Assembly (NCBI GenBank): GCA_037447655.1
Contig: JBBHKE010000099.1
Span: 190,278 to 254,277, forward strand
From: Zygnema cylindricum
Taxonomy: Eukaryota > Streptophyta > Zygnematophyceae > Zygnematales > Zygnemataceae
Direction of reading: 5' to 3'
DNA length: 64,000 nt
Shown here: positions 11,839 to 22,977 of the stretch, one piece after another
Layout: each line of letters opens with the position of its first letter
Numbering within the stretch: position 1 is the stretch's first letter
The notes under the pieces: generated by a model
What the model was told of the DNA's origin: nothing
Seen by the model: the letters and a program-made list of their open reading frames with translations, nothing else
Databases searched by the model: none
Position numbers and translations under genes: made by a program

Positions 11839-12061
11839 CGCGTTCCCTAAGATTTGCGAAATGAATAGTGTACCACCGTGTCAGATTTGCGACGCTTTGT
11901 CGCGTTCCCTAAGATTTGCGAAATGAATAGCGTACTACCTTGTCAGATTTGCGACGCTTTGTCACGTTCCCTAAGATTTGCGAAATAAATAGTGTACTAC
12001 CGTGTCAGATTTGCGACGCTTTGTCGCGTTCCCTAAGATTTGCGAAATAAATAGTGTACTA
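11839..12061. repeat. 62-bp satellite inside hAT-like element 2
   Basis: About 3.6 units with an exact 62-base period. Units start at 11839, 11901, 11963 and 12025 with CGCGTTCCCTAAGATTTGCG. Each unit contains TACTACCGTGTCAG, the site used by MITEs. Further units lie at 11379-11475, 12612-12700, 22812-22977, 23546-23610 and 24144-24208. Confidence 0.9.
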
Positions 12062-12609
12062 CAGCGTCAATCGCTATTAGAGTAAAGGAATAAATAGCGT
12101 AAAAAAAAATTTAGTGTTATTAACACTAATCGAGAATTTATTTATTTTGAAAAAAAATATATACTAATTAATCCCTAACTGTATTTTGGGTTGTCCTGAA
12201 TAATAAATACTCGCCCTTTCGATGTCTACAGTAATATTTGTATTCATACAAAATTTGACAATTTGTACGCCGTCGCGCTGTTCACGCGGTCGACGGATGA
12301 ACATATGAGAACGTGATTTTTGTCGACGAGTTTGCGTCACTTTCTTCCAATGCACATTCACATGTGGGCGTAATAATGTTAAGTGTGTTTTTATGCTTTT
12401 GTGATTCAAAAAGTACCATTTCGTACGGAGATACCCTGTCTGTACGCCACACTATTTCCATCGCAGTGTACTTCCACTATTAACGCTAATTGAAAAAGAA
12501 ACCTAATTAGAATAATGGAAAAATTAGAATTATGGATTGTATTTCATGTTTTTTTTTTTTTTAAAGGGCACCGAATTGGCGTTATATACTATAATAGCGA
12601 TTAACGGTG
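12062..12609. mobile_element. MITE, CACCG family, about 548 bp
   Basis: Inserted at the TA of TACTACCGTGTCAG in a 62-bp satellite unit. TA flanks both ends (12060-12061 and 12610-12611). The left end is CAGCGTCAATCGCTATTAG and the right end TAGCGATTAACGGTG. The interior resembles the element at 22978 (phrases like GAACATATGAGAACGTGAT). The minus-strand frame at 12164-12409 lies wholly inside and looks spurious. Confidence 0.85.
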
Positions 12610-13032
12610 TATCGTGTCAAATTTGCGGCGCTTTGTCGCGTTCCCTAAGATTTGCGAAATGAATAGCGTTACTACAGTACCGTGTCAAATTTGCGACGCT
12701 AATTATGATGTCACGTACTTCCACGATACCAAAGAGTACAAAGTACAAGAATGATGGATTATAGGGACAGTACAAAATTTTCATTTATTTTGGTTTTTTT
12801 GGTTGACCGACCGTAAAAGACCGTTTTTTTTTTCCTAGTGAATCAACCGACCGTAACAGCCCGACCCCCAAAATTTGGCAACCGAATCCGTTCCGGATCC
12901 GGCGTAGGCGGTCGGTTAACGGTCGGTCACGGTTTTGGTTGACCGTTTGCGACCTCTGACGCTAAGCAAAGGTCGCAAAAGTCAAAATTTTAATAACCGA
13001 AACCGACCGTTTTTTTTTTTTCAAAATCTGGG

Positions 13033-13548
13033 TAAAACAGGGTTATAAAGTTGGGTACTTAGTAGCTAGCAAGTGGGCTGCTATAGTTGCGTTGTCAGAG
13101 CAACGCAGCTGCGATACCAGACCTGCGCAACATAGCAGCGTAGCAACTTAGCGGCGTAGCTACTTAGTAGCGTAGCAGCATAGCAGCGCAGCAGAGCAAC
13201 GCAGCTTAGCAGTATAGCAACGCCGCGGAATGTAGATAGAACGGTATTGTTCTAGAAGGATATTTTGAGATTTGTCTCGGTTGACCGTGAAGGTCCACGT
13301 GTACAGTTGTACAGTACTAGGTTGACTACCAGCTAGCTAGTTTAAATAGTGAGGTAGGCCTAGTCAGCAGGACACTCTTTGAGTAGACCTTCGCAGCGAG
13401 CGCTGACTCTTGTAATCCTCTCCTGAGTAATAAAGTGCAGTCTTGTCTGTCATCGCTGTGTGCTCCTGCTGTTGCTACGGAAAGATCCTTGGAACTTTTC
13501 GCTGTGTATTGTGGTGTGTTGTAGTGCTTATTATTGTCCTCTTTTACA
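13033..13548 (+). repeat. 5' LTR of the chromovirus
   Basis: Aligns end to end with the LTR at 22112. Its start has mutated from TG to TA. It contains short repeats of the type TAGCAGCGTAGCAAC (13120-13215), a TTTAAATAG box near 13340 and AATAAAG near 13429 as a likely polyadenylation signal. It ends TTTTACA. Confidence 0.92.
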
Positions 13549-13562
13549 CAGGTATCAGAGCT
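13549..13562 (+). other. Primer-binding site
   Basis: GGTATCAGAGC directly follows the 5' LTR. This matches the usual primer-binding site complementary to the 3' end of initiator tRNA-Met in plant-type and protist LTR elements. Confidence 0.8.
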
Positions 13563-13582
13563 ATTCCCCGTGACTCTACAAC

Positions 13583-15058
13583 ATGGTCGAACACGGCGTA
13601 TCCACTACAGAAATGTTAGCGCAAGTTCTTAGGGAGTTAGAAAGCGTTAGATTACAGAACGCGCAGCTGAGCAACACCGTCGCAACTTTGGAATCTCGTC
13701 TTGGTGAGCGACCTCATGGAGGCATGGAGAGGGACTACAGGAGACCGAAATTAAGACTTCCCGACGAGTTTGACCCTGCAAGGCACAAGAACTTGGACAC
13801 GTGGCTATTCTCCGTTGCGAATTATCTCGAGAATTTTCCTGGCCTATCGGACCGTGAGAAGATTCACTACGCGGGTGGTCTTCTTAAAGGGGCAGCGCGA
13901 GCATGGTGGAGGACATTGGTGGAAAATGATGAGATACCGACCGTTTGGAATCTCTTCATTCAATTCCTGCGTGACGCTTGGCAGCCTGTTAATACAGTTA
14001 AGGCTGCAAGAGATAAGATCGTAGTGTTGAAGCAACGAACTTCGGTGTTGGAGTTTACGCAGCGGTTTTTGGAGTACAAGGTTCAAATACCTACGATGAC
14101 GGAGGATGAAGCTGTGGATCGCTACGTGAAGGGGCTTAAATCATCTATTCGTAGGGATGTGGAACAATGGCTTGCTCCGGAAAGCACAACTCCTAGTCTC
14201 TCGACGATCATTCAGTTTGCTGAGCAGACCGATTCAGTCGACTTCACCTTCCGTAGACCTTATCATCATGGATCGAGTAGCGGTGAAGGGGGTCGACGAG
14301 ACGATGGTCCAACTCCCATGGAGCTCGGAGCAATTGATGAGGATAGGGAAGTGGTCAACGTGCTACGGAAAAATAAGAAAACTGTCAAGACCAAGGCCAA
14401 CAACTTGTCCCCCGAGGAGCTCCAACGGAGGAGGCAAAATGGCTTATGCTTATAGTGCGGTTCCCTTGACCATATGGCCCGAGAATGTCCAAAACGGAAA
14501 AATCCACGAAAGGGGAAACTTAACGTCATGAGGTTAGCCGGTGAAGGAGGAGACCCTTTGATTTTTCGGGGTCAAATCGGAGTGAGCGCAACTAGCTTCA
14601 TGGTGGACTCCGGATCATTGGGAAATTTCATCAACGAGGCGACAGTGAAAAGGTTGAAACTTCCTCTAGTGGTGCTTAAGGATAATCAGTCGGCACAATT
14701 GGATGACGGAAGTTCTTTATCTATTACCCATCGTACTACGAGGTTACGCGTCCGAATCGAGAAATTCCGATGGTACGACACTTTTGATGTATTACCTCTT
14801 GGAGACCATGAGGTAATCTTAGGGAAACCGTGGCTCCAAAAATGGAATTCGACGATCGATTGGAGAAGTGGGGCCATGAAAGTGAAGAGGGGTGAAGAAG
14901 AGTTTGAGGTAAAAGCGGGAGCGGCTAGTAAAAGAGCGGAAGAGGGACACCTACTTTCGGCCTTACGGCTTAAGAGGGCACTAAAAAAAGGGGAAACTAT
15001 TTGTGTAGCGGTCGTCCAACACATGGAGGATGCGAAGGAGGAGATTCCGTGGGAATAG
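13583..15058 (+). pseudogene. Chromovirus gag and protease (in-frame stop)
   Basis: One frame from ATG 13583 to TAG 15056-15058, with an internal TAG at 14453-14455. The first part is a Retrotrans_gag domain (motifs WLFSVANYLENFPGLSD, ARAWWRTL, IRRDVEQWL). A CCHC zinc knuckle follows, reading C-L-stop-C-GSLD-H-MARE-C: the TAG occupies one of the two residues between the first cysteines. The protease has DSGSLGNF in place of DSG-A/T-x-N, and later VILGKPWLQKWN. The element needs gag and protease to build particles and cut the polyprotein. The intact remainder suggests a single late mutation, though readthrough cannot be excluded. Confidence 0.92.
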
Positions 15059-15062
15059 ATGA

Positions 15063-17675
15063 AGAAGAACCCCGACTTCAACTCCAAAAGAAAGTGATGA
15101 CATCGGAAAGACTTCCAAAGAGACCCCAGAAGTCGTGACAAAACTTCTCGAGGAGTACGTAGATGTTTTTCCCCTGAAGCTCCCCGAGGGCTTACCTCCG
15201 AAGCGCGAAGTAAACCACAAGATAGAGCTTGTTCCCGTAGCGGTACCCCCTGCTAATTGGATGTACAAGACGAGTTACACCGAATTGGACGAACTCAAAA
15301 AGCAACTCGCGGAGTTGGTTGAAGCCGGAGCAATAGAACCGAGCAAGTCACCGTATGTAGCTCCGGTTCTCTTCGCCAATAAAAAAGATGGAGGTTTTTG
15401 TATGTGTGTGGACAACTGAGCGCTAAACAAGTTAACGGTGAAGAATGCGTACCCTTTACCGAGAATAAATGAATTGTTGGATCGACTTCGAGGTGCTAAA
15501 TATTTCTCGAAGATAGATTTGCGGAGCGGTTATCACCAGATTAGAATTGTCGAGGAGGATGTAAAAAAGACGGCGTTTAGAACTCGGTATGGCCATTTCT
15601 AGTTTCAGGTAATGTCGTTCGGGTAAACCAATGCGCCGGCGACTTTTATGCATCTGATGAACTCCATCTTTTGGCAATATCTGGATGTGTTTGTAATCGT
15701 CTTTCTAGACGACATCTTGGTGTATAGCCGAACGCTGGAGAATCATATGAAGCAAATACGGACGGTCCTACAAGTCCTTCGAGAAAATAAGCTGTACGCA
15801 AAGAGGAGTAAATGTGACTTCTTCAAGGAGAAAATTGATTTTTTGGGCCATGTGGTGAGCCAAAACGGAATCGTAGTGGATCCGAACAAAACGAGGGCAG
15901 AAAAGGAGTGGCCGCAGCCGGTGAATATTACGGAATTACGGAGCTTTCTGGGATTATGCTCCTACTATCGACGTTTTGTCGAAGGTTTCACAAATATCGC
16001 TGCACCAGTCACAGAAATACTCAAAAATGACATGCCCTACGAGTGGAAATCGACGCAAGGGGCAGCTTTTAACACGCTAAAGAAGCGATTGGTTACCGCC
16101 CCTGTGTTAGCTGTTCCCGACCCAGACTTACCTTGGACGATAATTACAGACGCCAGCGATACGACTATTGGAGCGATCCTTATGCAGGATCAAGGAAAAG
16201 GCCTACAACCCATTGCCTACGACAGTCGAAAACTAAAGGCAACGGAGCTTAACTGGGCCACCCATGTAAAGGAGACAATTGCGATCATCAATGCGCTAGA
16301 GGTTTGGAAATGTTACGTTTAGGGGAAGAGGATCACAGTTATCACGGATCACCACGCCCTACAGTACCTGCAAACACAACCGAAGTTGTCCAAGAAACAA
16401 CTGCGATGGATGACGTTTCGTCAGACCTTCGGGCCGGAACTTGTCATTGAGTATAAGTCGGGCAAGACGAACCCGGCGGATGCGCAGTCGAGAAGACCCG
16501 GAGTCGCTGCTCCAGCGGCAGAGCAACGATCGCAAGCATTGCAGGATGTAGACGTAAGCTCTGTGAAAAGGAACACCGCAGCGTCGGACGCAGCGCAAGA
16601 TCCGAAACTCAACGCTGTCACTAGTACGGTGCAAGTGGACGAGCAGTGGCTAAGTAGGATCAAGGCTGCTTACGACGAAGACGAGACAATGAAGGAAATC
16701 ATTCAACGGAAGGTATTAATCTGAACCGCCAATGGTATGTGGCGGTACAGACCGAGTCAAACAACACGACTTTACATTCCAACAAATCCGGAGTTACGTC
16801 ATGTGATACTTAAAATGAGTCATGACGAGCTACTCAGTGGACATTTTGGGCGGGATAAAACAACCGCACGTGTTGCTGAGGCGTATAACTCGTCGAACAT
16901 GACTCGCGACATTGCGGAGTATGTCCGAACGTGTGACTCTTGTAATAGGAACAAATCGGAATTGGGACAACAAGGTTTGTTACAACCCCTTCCCATACCA
17001 TCTGTTCCTTGGGAGGCGATCTCGATGGATTTTATCATAGCTCTCCCGCTGACTAAGGAGGGCTATGACTCAATCTTTGTCGTCATGGATTATTTGACGA
17101 AAATGGCCCATTTCCTACCCACGTCAACCACAGCCACTGCGCGTGATGTCGCAGACTTATTCTTTCGAAAGATATTCCGCCATCACGGAATTCTGAAGAG
17201 GATCGTCAGAGACCATGATCAGAAATTCGTGAGAAACTTTTGGCATAACCTATTTGAGCTGTGTGGCACGCAGTTGGCTATGTCCACGGCTTACCACCCT
17301 CAAACTGATGGTCAGACTGAGAGGGTGAATCAGACTTTGGAGGAGGCGTTGTGGGCTTATGTCTCGGTGCACCGAACAGATTGGGTGAACCATCTCACAG
17401 CGATTGAGGTGGCGTACAATAGTGCGGTGCACTCGTCCACGAATGCTACGCCATTCTCCCTCAATGGACAACAGCCCACCTTTCCACAAAACTTATTGGT
17501 AGCGGACTGCCCTACACCGACAGCTCTGGATTTTGCCAAAACGTTGCAAGGGAACCTGGAAAAGGCGGCGAAGGCGCTCCAGCTGGCAAAGGATCGTCAA
17601 AATTCGCAAGCCGACGCTCACCGGAAGGAAACCGTTTTCAGCGTGGGTGATAAGGTTCGCCTTAATATAGCATGA
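15063..17675 (+). pseudogene. Chromovirus pol: RT, RNase H and integrase (multiple stops)
   Basis: Pol is in a different frame from gag-protease. RT shows [25 protein letters not shown] and the catalytic FLDDILVYS. RNase H has [13 protein letters not shown] and TDHHALQYL. Integrase has the HHCC finger (ending CDSCNRNK) and the D-D-35-E core, with DFI, RDHDQKF and TDGQTERVNQ. In-frame stops lie at 15417 (TGA), 15600 (TAG), 15624 (TAA), 16320 (TAG) and 16722 (TGA). At 15417 the TGA stands where the family usually has Arg, which is one transition from CGA. The frame ends at 17675 where a 2.3-kb repeat interrupts the region after the integrase core. Confidence 0.93.
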
Positions 17676-19965
17676 AACTCTGTGTGCTCCATTGCCCACA
17701 AAAATCGCAGATCCAAAAGAAGCTTATCTAGATAGTGCTGACTCCAAGTTGATGTAAACCCAATTGACTGACCCCTTGACAATCACAAACCCATTATAGC
17801 TTCACCCATGTGAAATATGACTTTCTTTGTGCTTAGTTCCAGCACAAAATGCAAAGTTAGAGTTTTGGACACATTCACCCACTTTGACTTTCCCTTAGAA
17901 ATGCAGCCACCCTGGCAAGCAAAACCTCTGACCGACTACACCCTTGTGTATCCTGGACTCCCCTGAGTCCGCGGCAAAAAGAATCACTGAAAATGGTCAA
18001 GTAAATTGATAGTTATGGCTGGCCAAAGTTTGCCATTTATACAAGGTGCTCCTTGGGAGGGGCTGCTACCTACCCAAAATTTTCTAAGTCTTATTCCCCC
18101 TCTAAAACTCTATCTTCTAAAGTACGGCACCAATCAAATTACTGTGTCGTACAGAAAAGTACAGGTGCCGGTGTACTTTATGTACGGCCATTGTACAACA
18201 TGGCCAAAATGTCACCACGTGTCAAATCAGGATTTGTTCCTGTAATCTTCGGAGTTCCCGTAATCCAATGTTATCACGCCACGTGTCATCTGACGTGGCA
18301 AAGACAGTAAAACGCCAAAAGTATCTCTTCCGTGATCGCGGCGCCTATCGCGGCCGTCCGATCAAAACTGGCTATAATCCTAGCCGCTGAAATTCGACGC
18401 GCCAAATTTGTTTCGCTATCGAAACAAATGCGCGGTATCCGTTCCGTCCCCATACCCTACTCCGTACTAAATCAAACTGTATGTATGCACTAAGTATCTA
18501 TTCTCCGTTAAACGAATTAATCTACGTGTAACAATTTATATATTTATCAAACACAATATATCGTAATATTATTCCTAGCTTAACGGTTAGAGCTAACGGC
18601 TGCGGCAACTTGACGGACGACAGGTACCAGGATCAATTCTTGGGTCCGTCAAGTACCTTTTGGTAAATCTACTTGATCCACCCCCTGTCTTCTCTAGTGA
18701 GCTTAGGCAGCCATGGCTTTAGCTCCCTATCAAGCCTTTAGTGACTACAACAAGTGTGGGGGCTTGAAGAAGGGAGTCAAGGACACACTGCCTTTGCTAT
18801 ATTTCTATAAAAACCTAGAAAATACTCAAATATCAACATGTCAAACCTCTCCATACCGAGGCCCTCTCTAAGAAATTGGCACCGAAATTCACGCGCCTGA
18901 AACTCTGAGACCTCCATAAGTCCTCAGAGTGGACAGCTTCCAAGAAGCCTCTAGGATAACCGTGACCCCTTTGTGTTTCAGCAAAAACAAATGCCACCTT
19001 GGCAGACAAAAACTCTGACCAACTTCACCCGGGTGAAGGTAAGACTCCCCTGAGTCGATAGCAAAAAGAATCTCTGAAGTTGCTCCCTGAGCAGTAAGTT
19101 ATGGAGGGTCAAAGTTGACCTTTTGTACAGAAGCTCTCTGGGAGAGAGGGTCCTATCTACTAATTTTTCTAAGTCCTATCTCTCTCACAGACTCTATCTA
19201 CGGATGTAGGTAGCCAATCAGATTACACTTCCGTACACAAAAGTACAGCTGCCGGTGTACTTTCTGTACGAACACTGTACGACATGGCCTAAATGTCGAC
19301 ACGTGGTATATCCGAATTCGCTCCCTTAATCCTCAGAGATGCCGCAATCCAATGTCATTTCGCCACGTGTCATCCAATGTGGCGATGACCAAAAACAGCC
19401 GAAATCCTTTTCCGCGATCTCGGCGTTTAATTCCGGCTGTCCAATTAAATCCACATTTAAGCGTAGCCGTAATAAATACATACCCGGTATTCGTTTCGCT
19501 AAAGATATAAATGCGCGGTATTCGTTTCTTATCCGTACTGTAATCCGTACATTTACATTAATGGATCCATGTCTCCCATAAACAATTTCAGTTAAATGAA
19601 TAATCCTACGTGTTATTGTTTAAGTAAATATCAAACCCTATAGTACGTAACACTAGGTATAGACTTAACGGATAAGGCTACCGGCTACCAGTAGCTTAAC
19701 GTCTGGCAGGTATCAGGATCAAATCCTGGAGGCATCACATATTCTTTTAGTAAATAAACCCCTAATGGTAAATAAACTAATATTTATATCCCGTAAACCT
19801 CTGGATAGGCCTAGGTAGCCATGGCTCTAGCTTCCTCTCCAATTTCTCAGTGACTGCGACAAGTTTGAGAGTTGGAGAGAGAAGTTAGAGGTAGACTGCC
19901 TCGGCTTCTTTCTATATTTCTACTTAGACCTAGAAAATACTTTAAAAGGACCATTAATTTCTACA
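17676..19965 (+). mobile_element. Two tandem 1.1-kb repeat units inserted in the chromovirus
   Basis: Sequence foreign to the chromovirus separates GDKVRLNIA (17672) from VGEVAYKLDIS (about 19987). It is made of two degenerate direct units, about 17676-18840 and 18840-19965. Both share phrases such as GCACGTGTC/CCACGTGTCATC, GTACAGGTGCCGGTGTAC and GGCAGCCATGGCTTTAGCTC. A degenerate copy lies at 58553-60850 as an inverted pair. Each unit holds a tRNA-like A box and B box. No protein frame is convincing. The element class is not clear. Confidence 0.7.
18575..18655 (+). other. tRNA-like A/B box sequence in repeat unit A
   Basis: TAGCTTAACGGTTAGAGC matches a tRNA D-arm/A box closely. About 40 bases later AGGATCAATTCTTGG resembles a B box and T arm. 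Equivalent boxes lie at 19668-19735, on the minus strand at 58790-58855, and at 60570-60635. No complete cloverleaf or paired acceptor stem is apparent, so this is a tRNA-derived Pol III promoter relic rather than a tRNA gene. Confidence 0.5.
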
Positions 19966-19983
19966 CATTCACAATTTTGTCAC

Positions 19984-20310
19984 GTGTGGGTGAGGTGGCT
20001 TATAAGTTGGATATTTCGAAAGAGTGGCATATCCACAATGTCTTCCATGTTTCCCTTTTTAAACCATTTCGCGACCTTGATTCGATGTTTCCTAATCGAC
20101 GGCGGAATACTCCTTTACCACCCGTTCAAGGTACCTCGGACAAGTATAAGGTGGAAGAGATCCTTTAGTCGCGCCGCTCTCAGAATTCCTACTCCAGCCA
20201 ATATCTGGTATGTTGGAAGGGCTACGGAGCTGAGGACGACTCTCGGGTAGAAGAGGGGGATCTGCATTTCCCCGAGTTACTGCGCCGGTTTCAGCAGAGT
20301 GAGGACACTT
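19984..20310 (+). pseudogene. Chromovirus integrase C-terminus and chromodomain (in-frame stop)
   Basis: The frame resumes with VGEVAYKLDIS, HNVFHVSLFKPF (the GPY/F-end motif) and then a chromodomain: KYKVEEIL, a TAG at 20166-20168, then SSQYLVCWKGYGAEDDSRVE. Chromodomains of this class direct integration to modified histones. The QYLV-WKGY core is conserved, with C in place of K before W. It is separated from the integrase core by the inserted 1.1-kb repeats. Confidence 0.9.
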
Positions 20311-22067
20311 GGCTTCAGTGGAGGGGCAATCGCAGCGGCCGCAGTAAAGGAGGGAATCACAGTGTCGCAACCATTGCAATTATATTGGGGACGCGGCGAA
20401 AAAACGCTGCGACGATGTTATCGCACCCCAGCGATATAGCAGCCCAGCCTTTGCAGCGCAGCATGGTTACAGTGCGGTCAGAGAAACGCAGCTCCACCGC
20501 AGCGCTGACAGGTTAGCGCAACGGCGCAATTGTGCTTCACCACATTGGTGACAGCGAACCCTCGGTTTCGCCGCAGCAGCGCAGTTTTATAAATGTTGGA
20601 CGTTGTGATACCCTTGCACGCTTTGACGCTTCGCAGAGTCCAAACGTGAAACCCTCAACCCTCTTTGATAAAGCCGCCATCCGCCCTCGCGGCCAGCCTA
20701 GTCCAGGCAGTTTAGAGAGTGCTTCATTCCGCACAGCTAGTTTACCTTTGCTTCTAAAATTACCTGATTTGTCCTACATGATAGTATCCATGGTGTCATC
20801 ATCCTCCCCACCACCAAAGAGGAGACAGGTACGTGTGGGGCAAGGAGATGTGCCCTGTCCCGATAGACTGTTGGTGGCGGCGGAGGCCATGGTAGAGGTA
20901 GACTGAAGGAGGGATGTAGAAGCGGAGCCAGAACCGGAAGAAACAACCAGTAGCGAGGCAGGGCCGACTGAGACCAGTGGAGGGGAGGGGTCAGAAAATT
21001 CACAAGACCATGAATACCACCCTTTCCAAGAGGGAGATCAAGAGGATGAGGAAGACCATGAACTCTCGGACGCGGAGGAACCCGAACAGGAACCAACACC
21101 TCCGCCTATTGAGGAGCGTGACTCGGATTTGGAGCTGAAGAGGGACCCCAACAAGGAGAGTACCGCAGACGAGCAGTCGTTTGAAAGCGCGGAAAAGAAG
21201 GCGGAATCACAATACCCCAGCGGTGACGATGTGTTCCTTCTTCGAGGAGATCAAGGGGACACAGACGAAGAGAGTGAAAAGGGAGAAGAAGTCCGCGATT
21301 ACCTCTTTCCACTCCTTGTCGACACACGGCATCCGGATATCACCTTTAGCTTCGCGAAGCCCTTTCATTGGGACCTAGCGGAGTGGCCCGAGGAGTGGCG
21401 TACTGGAAAGCCTTGGGAACCTATCCTTATCCCCGCTGACAAACCGTCACACTCGGCCTGGAATTTTATGAGGACAAAAGACCTCGGGAACAATCACAAG
21501 GGTTATGTGCAGCTAAACCCCCATGACCTGCCGTTTGTGGAAGTGGTTGAAATTAACTACAGGTAAAGGGTGGATGTTCCCGGGTTACTTTGCCATTATC
21601 ACCCGTGGGATGTTCGCCTCCATGACATCATCTCTCGAGCAGAAGTTACACCTGAGGTACGGGCACTCAAGCTGGCCCGAAAGTACGCTCTGCAGCGGGC
21701 CCGAGCTGCCACGAAACATGCGTCCTTCAAGCTAAGGAAGGTACCTTGGTGGGAACCAGCTGAAGGAGAAGCAGAACAGGCACAGCAACTCGCAGAAGCC
21801 GAAGCGTCCCAAATTTCGGCACCCGAGGAGCCTGCACCGGCGGCCATTCCGCCGCAACTCGAGGGACCAAAGGATGTACGTGAGGAAGGGGAGGATCATG
21901 TTCGGGAGCGAATCACTCGGAGACATTTGACAGCGGCAGACCATCATATTGCGCTGTTGGGGACCCGATGTGAGCAGCTCCAAAACCAACTCGACACCCT
22001 ACGACAGGAGTTGGAGGAGTACCGTGAAGAGACGTACGGCATACTTCGGCAATTGCAGTTTCCTTGA
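20311..22067 (+). pseudogene. Extra C-terminal ORF of the chromovirus, acidic with coiled coil
   Basis: The chromodomain frame continues for about 580 more codons with only three stops, at 20514 (TAG), 20904 (TGA) and 21564 (TAA). It is thus either an extended polyprotein or an added ORF starting near 20532. The middle (20907-21120) is very rich in Glu/Asp. A more conserved-looking stretch follows (PFHWDLAEWPEEWRTGKPWE, then GLLCHYHPWDVRLHDIISR). The end is a likely coiled coil (LGTRCEQLQNQLDTLRQELE) finishing at TGA 22065-22067. It is followed by the polypurine tract and 3' LTR. Chromoviruses normally end shortly after the chromodomain. I know no family for it. Confidence 0.7.
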
Positions 22068-22097
22068 GCCAGCAAGGTTCAGCGGGACGCTGAAGCC

Positions 22098-22111
22098 TTA
22101 GTGGGAGGCAT
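22098..22111 (+). other. Polypurine tract before the 3' LTR
   Basis: TTAGTGGGAGGCAT directly precedes the TG of the 3' LTR and is the probable plus-strand primer site of the chromovirus. Confidence 0.6.
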
Positions 22112-22626
22112 TGTAACAAGGTTACAGAGTTGGGTAATTAGTAGCTAGCAAGTGGGCTGCTTTAGTTGCGTTGTCAGAGCAACGCAGCTGCGATTCAGAC
22201 CTGCGCAACATAGCAGCGTAGCAACTTAGCGTGGTAGCTACTTAGTAGCGTAGCAGCATAGCATCGTAGGAAAGCAACGCAGCTTAGCAGTATAGCAACG
22301 CCGCGGAATGTAGAAAGAACGGTATTGTTCTAGAAGGATATTTTGAGATTTGTCTCAGTTGACCGTGAAGGTCCACGTGTACAGTTGTACAGTACTAGGT
22401 TGACTACCAGCTAGCTAGTTTAAATAGTGAGGTAGGCCTAGTCAGCAGGACACTCTTTGAGTAGACCTTCGCAGCGAGTGCTGACTCTTGTAATCCTCTC
22501 CTGAGTAATAAAGCGCAGTCTTGTCTGTCATCGCTGTGTGCTCTTTCTGTTGCTACAAGAAGATCCTTGGAACTTTTCGCTGTGTATTGTGGTGTGTTGT
22601 AGTGCTTATTATTGTCCCCTTTTACA
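22112..22626 (+). repeat. 3' LTR of the chromovirus
   Basis: 515 bases, starting TGTAACAAGG and ending TTTTACA. It aligns along its full length with 13033-13548, with about 24 differences and one single-base indel. Confidence 0.93.
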
Positions 22627-22977
22627 CTGAGAAACTGACGCCTAACCGGGTTATGTCACGCTCCAAAATTGTTAATCGCTAACCGACCGGCGTTCACGAC
22701 AACAAAAGTTAACCGAAACTTGATTTCTCGCAACTAACCGTGCCCGCCCGTAACCGAAAAAGTGCAAAATTAACTAATGTAGGACGTATGAATAAGCTCA
22801 AAATTGTGATTTGTCGCGTTCCCTTAGATTCGAGAAATGAATAGTGTTTACTAACGTGTCGGATTTTGCGACGCTTTGTCGCGTTCCCTAAGATTTGCGA
22901 AATGAAGTGTACTACCGTGTCAAATTTGCGACGCTTTGTCGCACTCCCTAAGATTTTTGAAATGAATAGTGTTACTA

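Larger units (their letters stand above)
11589..12958. mobile_element. hAT-like non-autonomous element 2 (1370 bp, invaded)
   Basis: Same termini as element 1, with an exact 8-bp target duplication ACGCTAAG (11581-11588 and 12959-12966). It contains a 62-bp tandem satellite and a 548-bp CACCG-family MITE at 12062. The right arm carries GTTAACGGTCGGTCACGG and ends GACCTCTG. No transposase is visible. Confidence 0.85.
13033..22626 (+). mobile_element. Ty3/gypsy chromovirus, full length but inactivated (9.6 kb)
   Basis: Two LTRs of 516 and 515 bases flank gag, protease, reverse transcriptase, RNase H, integrase and a chromodomain in the order of a Ty3/gypsy chromovirus. The target duplication is CTGGG/CTGAG (13028-13032 and 22627-22631), one mismatch. 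The LTRs differ at about two dozen positions by eye, so the insertion is old. Coding frames carry many stops, a frame change between protease and RT, and a 2.3-kb insertion between integrase and chromodomain. The chromovirus sits inside hAT-like element 3. Confidence 0.96.

Noticed and set aside
11839-12061. CRISPR-like array
   Set aside because: The 62-base units are contiguous with no variable spacers, and the context is eukaryotic.
12164-12409. Minus-strand 81-residue frame
   Set aside because: Lies wholly inside a MITE, has no recognisable motif and is not conserved in the related element at 22978.
18575-18655. tRNA gene
   Set aside because: A- and B-box-like sequences are present, but no acceptor stem or anticodon arm pairs; it recurs within a repeat, so it is a promoter relic.
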